Shown here: in pieces, positions 62,314-64,000 of the stretch
Numbering within the stretch: position 1 is the first letter of the stretch
Layout of the letters: the number at the start of each line of letters is the position of its first letter
DNA from: an uncultured Lachnospiraceae bacterium
Lineage (GTDB): Bacteria; Bacillota; Clostridia; Lachnospirales; Lachnospiraceae
Reading direction: 5' to 3'
Assembly (NCBI GenBank): GCA_910587095.1
Contig: CAJUMJ010000038.1
Span: 47,451 to 111,450 of the forward strand
DNA: 64,000 bases
Program-made: the position numbers and the translations under genes
Notes under the pieces: generated by a model
The model's database searches: none
What the model was told of the DNA's origin: nothing
Seen by the model: the letters and a program-made list of their open reading frames with translations, nothing else

Positions 62314-62502
62314 TTAAAGAGCACTGACTAATATGACTATAATAATTACAAAAAAAATACTAAATGTCCATGTCCACTTATTTCCTAAATTCATTGTATA
62401 GCCAAACCCGCTTCGCGGTCTCTTGATAATTACTCTTTTATCTTCTCTGTTGAAATATAGCCTTCCGGTTAACCAGCCATCATCTCTATTGCTTGATTTC
62501 AT
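62314..62502 (-). CDS. Small DUF5808 protein
   Basis: A 62-residue protein, start at 62502 after AAAAGGAG. It has NRDDGWLTGRLYFNREDKRV and GFGYTMNLGNKWTW, the DUF5808 pattern, and one C-terminal membrane segment. Related domains occur at the ends of membrane proteins with DUF1648. Function unknown. The frame stays open upstream to 62628, perhaps the remnant of a neighbour. Confidence 0.75.
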   Translation of the reverse strand: MKSSNRDDGWLTGRLYFNREDKRVIIKRPRSGFGYTMNLGNKWTWTFSIFFVIIIVILVSAL

Positions 62503-62633
62503 AAAGTTCTCCTTTTCAGCTTCTTCGCTTCCGGCGGCAATCGCCATATCATAATACCAGCATTTATATTTCAACCTTTTTTTGTCTCCTGTAATACTTC
62601 TCCACTTCTCCAACCGGGCATGAAACATTTCCC

Positions 62634-62798
62634 GGCGTGTTCCAAATTACAGACTTACAACTATGTGAGCAGCTTGTTTCAGACGCAATTTCGGTTGGTT
62701 ATCGTTTATTAGATACAGCCAGTGTTTATAAAAATGAAAGTTCTGTCGGGGGTGCAATCCGCAAAAGCGGCATGACGAGAGAATTGCACCCTTTTTAA
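62634..62798 (+). pseudogene. Aldo/keto reductase fragment
   Basis: The plus-strand frame reads GVFQITDLQLCEQLVSDAIS then GYRLLDTASVYKNESSVG, which fits the aldo/keto reductase signature G-[FY]-R-x-x-D-[T]-A-x5-E-x2-V-G exactly, and IRKSGMTREL. Only about 50 residues remain of a roughly 280-residue enzyme. It ends at a stop (62796-62798) where an integrase fragment begins in the same frame. Confidence 0.75.
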
Positions 62799-62945
62799 CA
62801 TTTCCGTTTCCATGACCTCCGGCACTATACAGCATCCATCCGCCACGCTCTTGGTATACCGGATGCCTATATCATGCAGGAAAGCGGCTGGAAGACAGAC
62901 GCCGTTCTGAAATCTGTTTGCCGGCACGCTGATTTTTCCTGCCCC
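62799..62945 (+). pseudogene. Tyrosine recombinase (integrase) C-terminal fragment
   Basis: The frame reads HFRFHDLRHYTASIRHALG and IPDAYIMQESGWKTDAVLKS, the C-terminal half of phage/ICE integrases with the His-x-x-Arg box (HDLRH). In the place of the catalytic tyrosine (VYRH in relatives) stands cysteine (VCRHA), so the piece is inactive. It starts in phase right after the aldo/keto reductase remnant, pointing to an insertion or deletion join. Confidence 0.75.
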
Positions 62946-63090
62946 GCAAACTTGGGTCTGCATACTTGGCCAGCATCCCCTTACCGTCTGTGTGCTTTTC
63001 GCTTTAGGCACTTCCTCAACAAACTCATCCAAAATTGTGATAATCAACTTCTGATTTTTCTGTGCGTGTATTTCCTCTAATGTCTGAATA

Positions 63091-63249
63091 TTCTCTACAT
63101 CCAATATAATCTCCGCCGAGAGAATGGTCTTTATTCTTCTCTGGCAGCTGTTCTCTTCTTGCCAGTTTTTGAATAATTTCTTCCATCAACTTGGTGTCAT
63201 ATCCTCTTTTAACAACCCTTTTATAATCTTTTTAAAAGATGTGTGATAT
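63091..63249 (-). pseudogene. Broken YafQ-type toxin
   Basis: Directly after the antitoxin stop the minus strand encodes RYHTSFKK and, one base out of phase, DYKRVVKRGYDTKLMEEIIQ and NKDHSLGGDYIGCRE, the N-terminal two thirds of YafQ ribonucleases. An A-run (five A where six would keep phase) carries the frameshift, no ATG or GTG precedes it, and the catalytic C-terminus (CHITPDW...L.RTGTHSELF type) is missing. The toxin is dead. Confidence 0.75.
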
Positions 63250-63522
63250 CTAATCTTCAGTATTTAAATCCTCCATCAGCTCTTCCACAGAAGAAAAAGA
63301 ACGACTTACATTTCTTCCATGTCTCACATCATCAATAGCTCGGATTGTATCTGCATTAGGAACATCCATAGAAATAGCAAACGGTATTCTCTGTTCTCTT
63401 ACCGCCTGTTTCGCCGATATTGTAAAAAAAGTCGTCATATCCATTCCAAGATTAGAAACAAGTTCTTGCAACTGCGATTTTAAATCCTCATCTATTCTCA
63501 TTGTTATATTCGTTGTTGCCAT
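63250..63522 (-). CDS. RelB/DinJ-family antitoxin
   Basis: A 90-residue protein. The N-terminus (TNITMRIDEDLKSQLQELVS) is the ribbon-helix-helix DNA-binding part, MDMTTFFTISAKQAVREQRIPF is typical of DinJ, and the acidic C-terminus would wrap the toxin. The start follows AAGGAGTTGATACT. It is intact while its YafQ-type partner is broken. Confidence 0.9.
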   Translation of the reverse strand: MATTNITMRIDEDLKSQLQELVSNLGMDMTTFFTISAKQAVREQRIPFAISMDVPNADTIRAIDDVRHGRNVSRSFSSVEELMEDLNTED

Positions 63523-63545
63523 AGTATCAACTCCTTCCTTACAAT

Positions 63546-63574
63546 ATTATATTATCCAAAATGTGCCACGTCAA
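63546..63574 (-). promoter_or_regulatory. Promoter of the antitoxin gene
   Basis: On the minus strand TTGACG (63574-63569), 17-base spacer, perfect TATAAT (63551-63546). Confidence 0.8.
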
Positions 63575-63689
63575 TACATTGTATGTATATAGCACGCAGG
63601 CCACTGCTCCTTGGTTCTCAAGTTCGACAGGCCAGGCGCACGTCTCCACCGCGATCATCCTATCTGCATTATTTCTGCTCTGGATCGAC

Positions 63690-63822
63690 TACGCTCAGCG
63701 CAGCGGCCTCCCTGATCATGGGACATACGAAAGAAGTGAACCAGACTCACTATAATTACGACATTATGGAACTGACAATCAAGAAGAGTGCAATGGAGCA
63801 GATCTGCGCGATACCCACCTAA
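63690..63822 (+). pseudogene. Second tyrosine recombinase C-terminal fragment
   Basis: The frame ends AASLIMGHTKEVNQTHYNYD followed by IMELTIKKSAMEQI and a stop. MGHT...V...HY.YD is the last box of tyrosine integrases, with the catalytic tyrosine kept. The rest of the enzyme is absent; upstream frames show no continuing homology. It differs from the fragment at 62799, so two elements have decayed here. Confidence 0.65.
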
Positions 63823-63866
63823 AAAGGGTTGTATCCAACTGTATCCAAAAAAACGGAGACATAAAA

Positions 63867-63920
63867 AATAGGCTTCGCCTATTCAACTCCCCTGCCCCTC
63901 AATCTTGAGGGGTGGGGTTG
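63867..63920. other. Two hairpins before the IS91-type gene
   Basis: AATAGGC-TTC-GCCTATT (63867-63883) belongs in shape to the mini-hairpins seen elsewhere. CCCCTCAA and TTGAGGGG (about 63895-63914, widened by outer CCCC/GGGG), followed by TTGTTTT, could be a terminator or the palindromic end of the IS91-type element. Confidence 0.5.
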
Positions 63921-63952
63921 TTTTCTGTCCCTTATTCCTTCATAATACTCTT

Positions 63953-64000
63953 ATGAACATCCTTCAAAAGATTTTTAAAGAACACTACGAAGAAATTGAA
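63953..64000 (+). CDS. Start of an IS91-type transposase (cut by window end)
   Basis: Only 16 codons are visible: MNILQKIFKEHYEEIE. This start resembles that of IS91-family transposases with an N-terminal zinc-binding domain common in Lachnospiraceae. The call is made from a short piece and the mobile surroundings. Confidence 0.45.
   Translation, partial: MNILQKIFKEHYEEIE

Overview
The window reads as chromosome of a spore-forming, anaerobic Firmicute of the Lachnospiraceae type (Clostridia). The inference rests on sporulation loci (spoVAA-AB-AC, spoIIAA-spoIIAB-sigF), a T-box in front of valS, strong AGGAGG-type ribosome sites, YesM/YesN-type sugar regulation, and several small families typical of that group (DUF3842, DUF6142-like, DUF6465-like, DUF5808). 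No species is claimed. Base composition is fairly even up to about 61 kb; the last 3 kb is a patchwork of broken genes.

Layout. 1-2.3 kb: a palindromic intergenic element, then the spoVA genes (minus strand) split by a 150-bp MITE-like element. 2.3-13.7 kb: a carbohydrate-use region with a DUF3842 gene, a GH42 beta-galactosidase, a YesM/YesN two-component pair, and a convergent operon of solute-binding protein, two permeases and a GH43 beta-xylosidase. 13.9-26.6 kb: tRNA-Trp, a lipoprotein, a heterodimeric ABC exporter, an LCP cell-wall ligase, radA, clpC behind a GntR regulator, and an SH3-domain membrane protein. 26.7-33.9 kb: purE-purM-purN-purD, an M29-like peptidase, small membrane proteins and pyrE. 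34-39 kb: an accessory islet with a 1184-residue secreted CHAP/ricin-lectin/repeat protein, a divergent XRE regulator, and two copies (one intact, one decayed) of a small-gene cassette. 39-48.8 kb: sigF operon, a TPR protein, a 48-residue gene, folC, a DUF342 (FapA-like) protein and valS with its T-box. 49-53 kb: an ECF S component with a class-D beta-lactamase-like fragment attached, and a padR-DUF1700-DUF4097-pspC envelope operon. 53-60.4 kb: azlCD, a second MITE-like copy, a frameshifted ybaK, trkH-trkA and a LysM spore-type protein. 60.5-64 kb: an XRE/DUF6442 pair, a ferredoxin, then remnants (rsgA, aldo/keto reductase, two tyrosine recombinases, YafQ toxin) around an intact RelB-type antitoxin, ending at the first codons of an IS91-type transposase.

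Working together: YesM/YesN probably senses plant-polysaccharide oligomers and drives the ABC uptake genes, with GH43 and GH42 cleaving the sugars inside the cell. The spoVA operon has a convincing sigma-G promoter, so it belongs to the forespore programme that SigF (39 kb) starts. The most unusual items are the two copies of a terminal-inverted-repeat element (one inside the spoVA operon, one supplying the azlD stop codon), the paired ATTGCAAT boxes between the CHAP gene and its XRE regulator, the duplicated promoter/small-ORF cassette around that islet, and families of tiny perfect hairpins in intergenic DNA. No CRISPR array, rRNA or complete prophage was seen.
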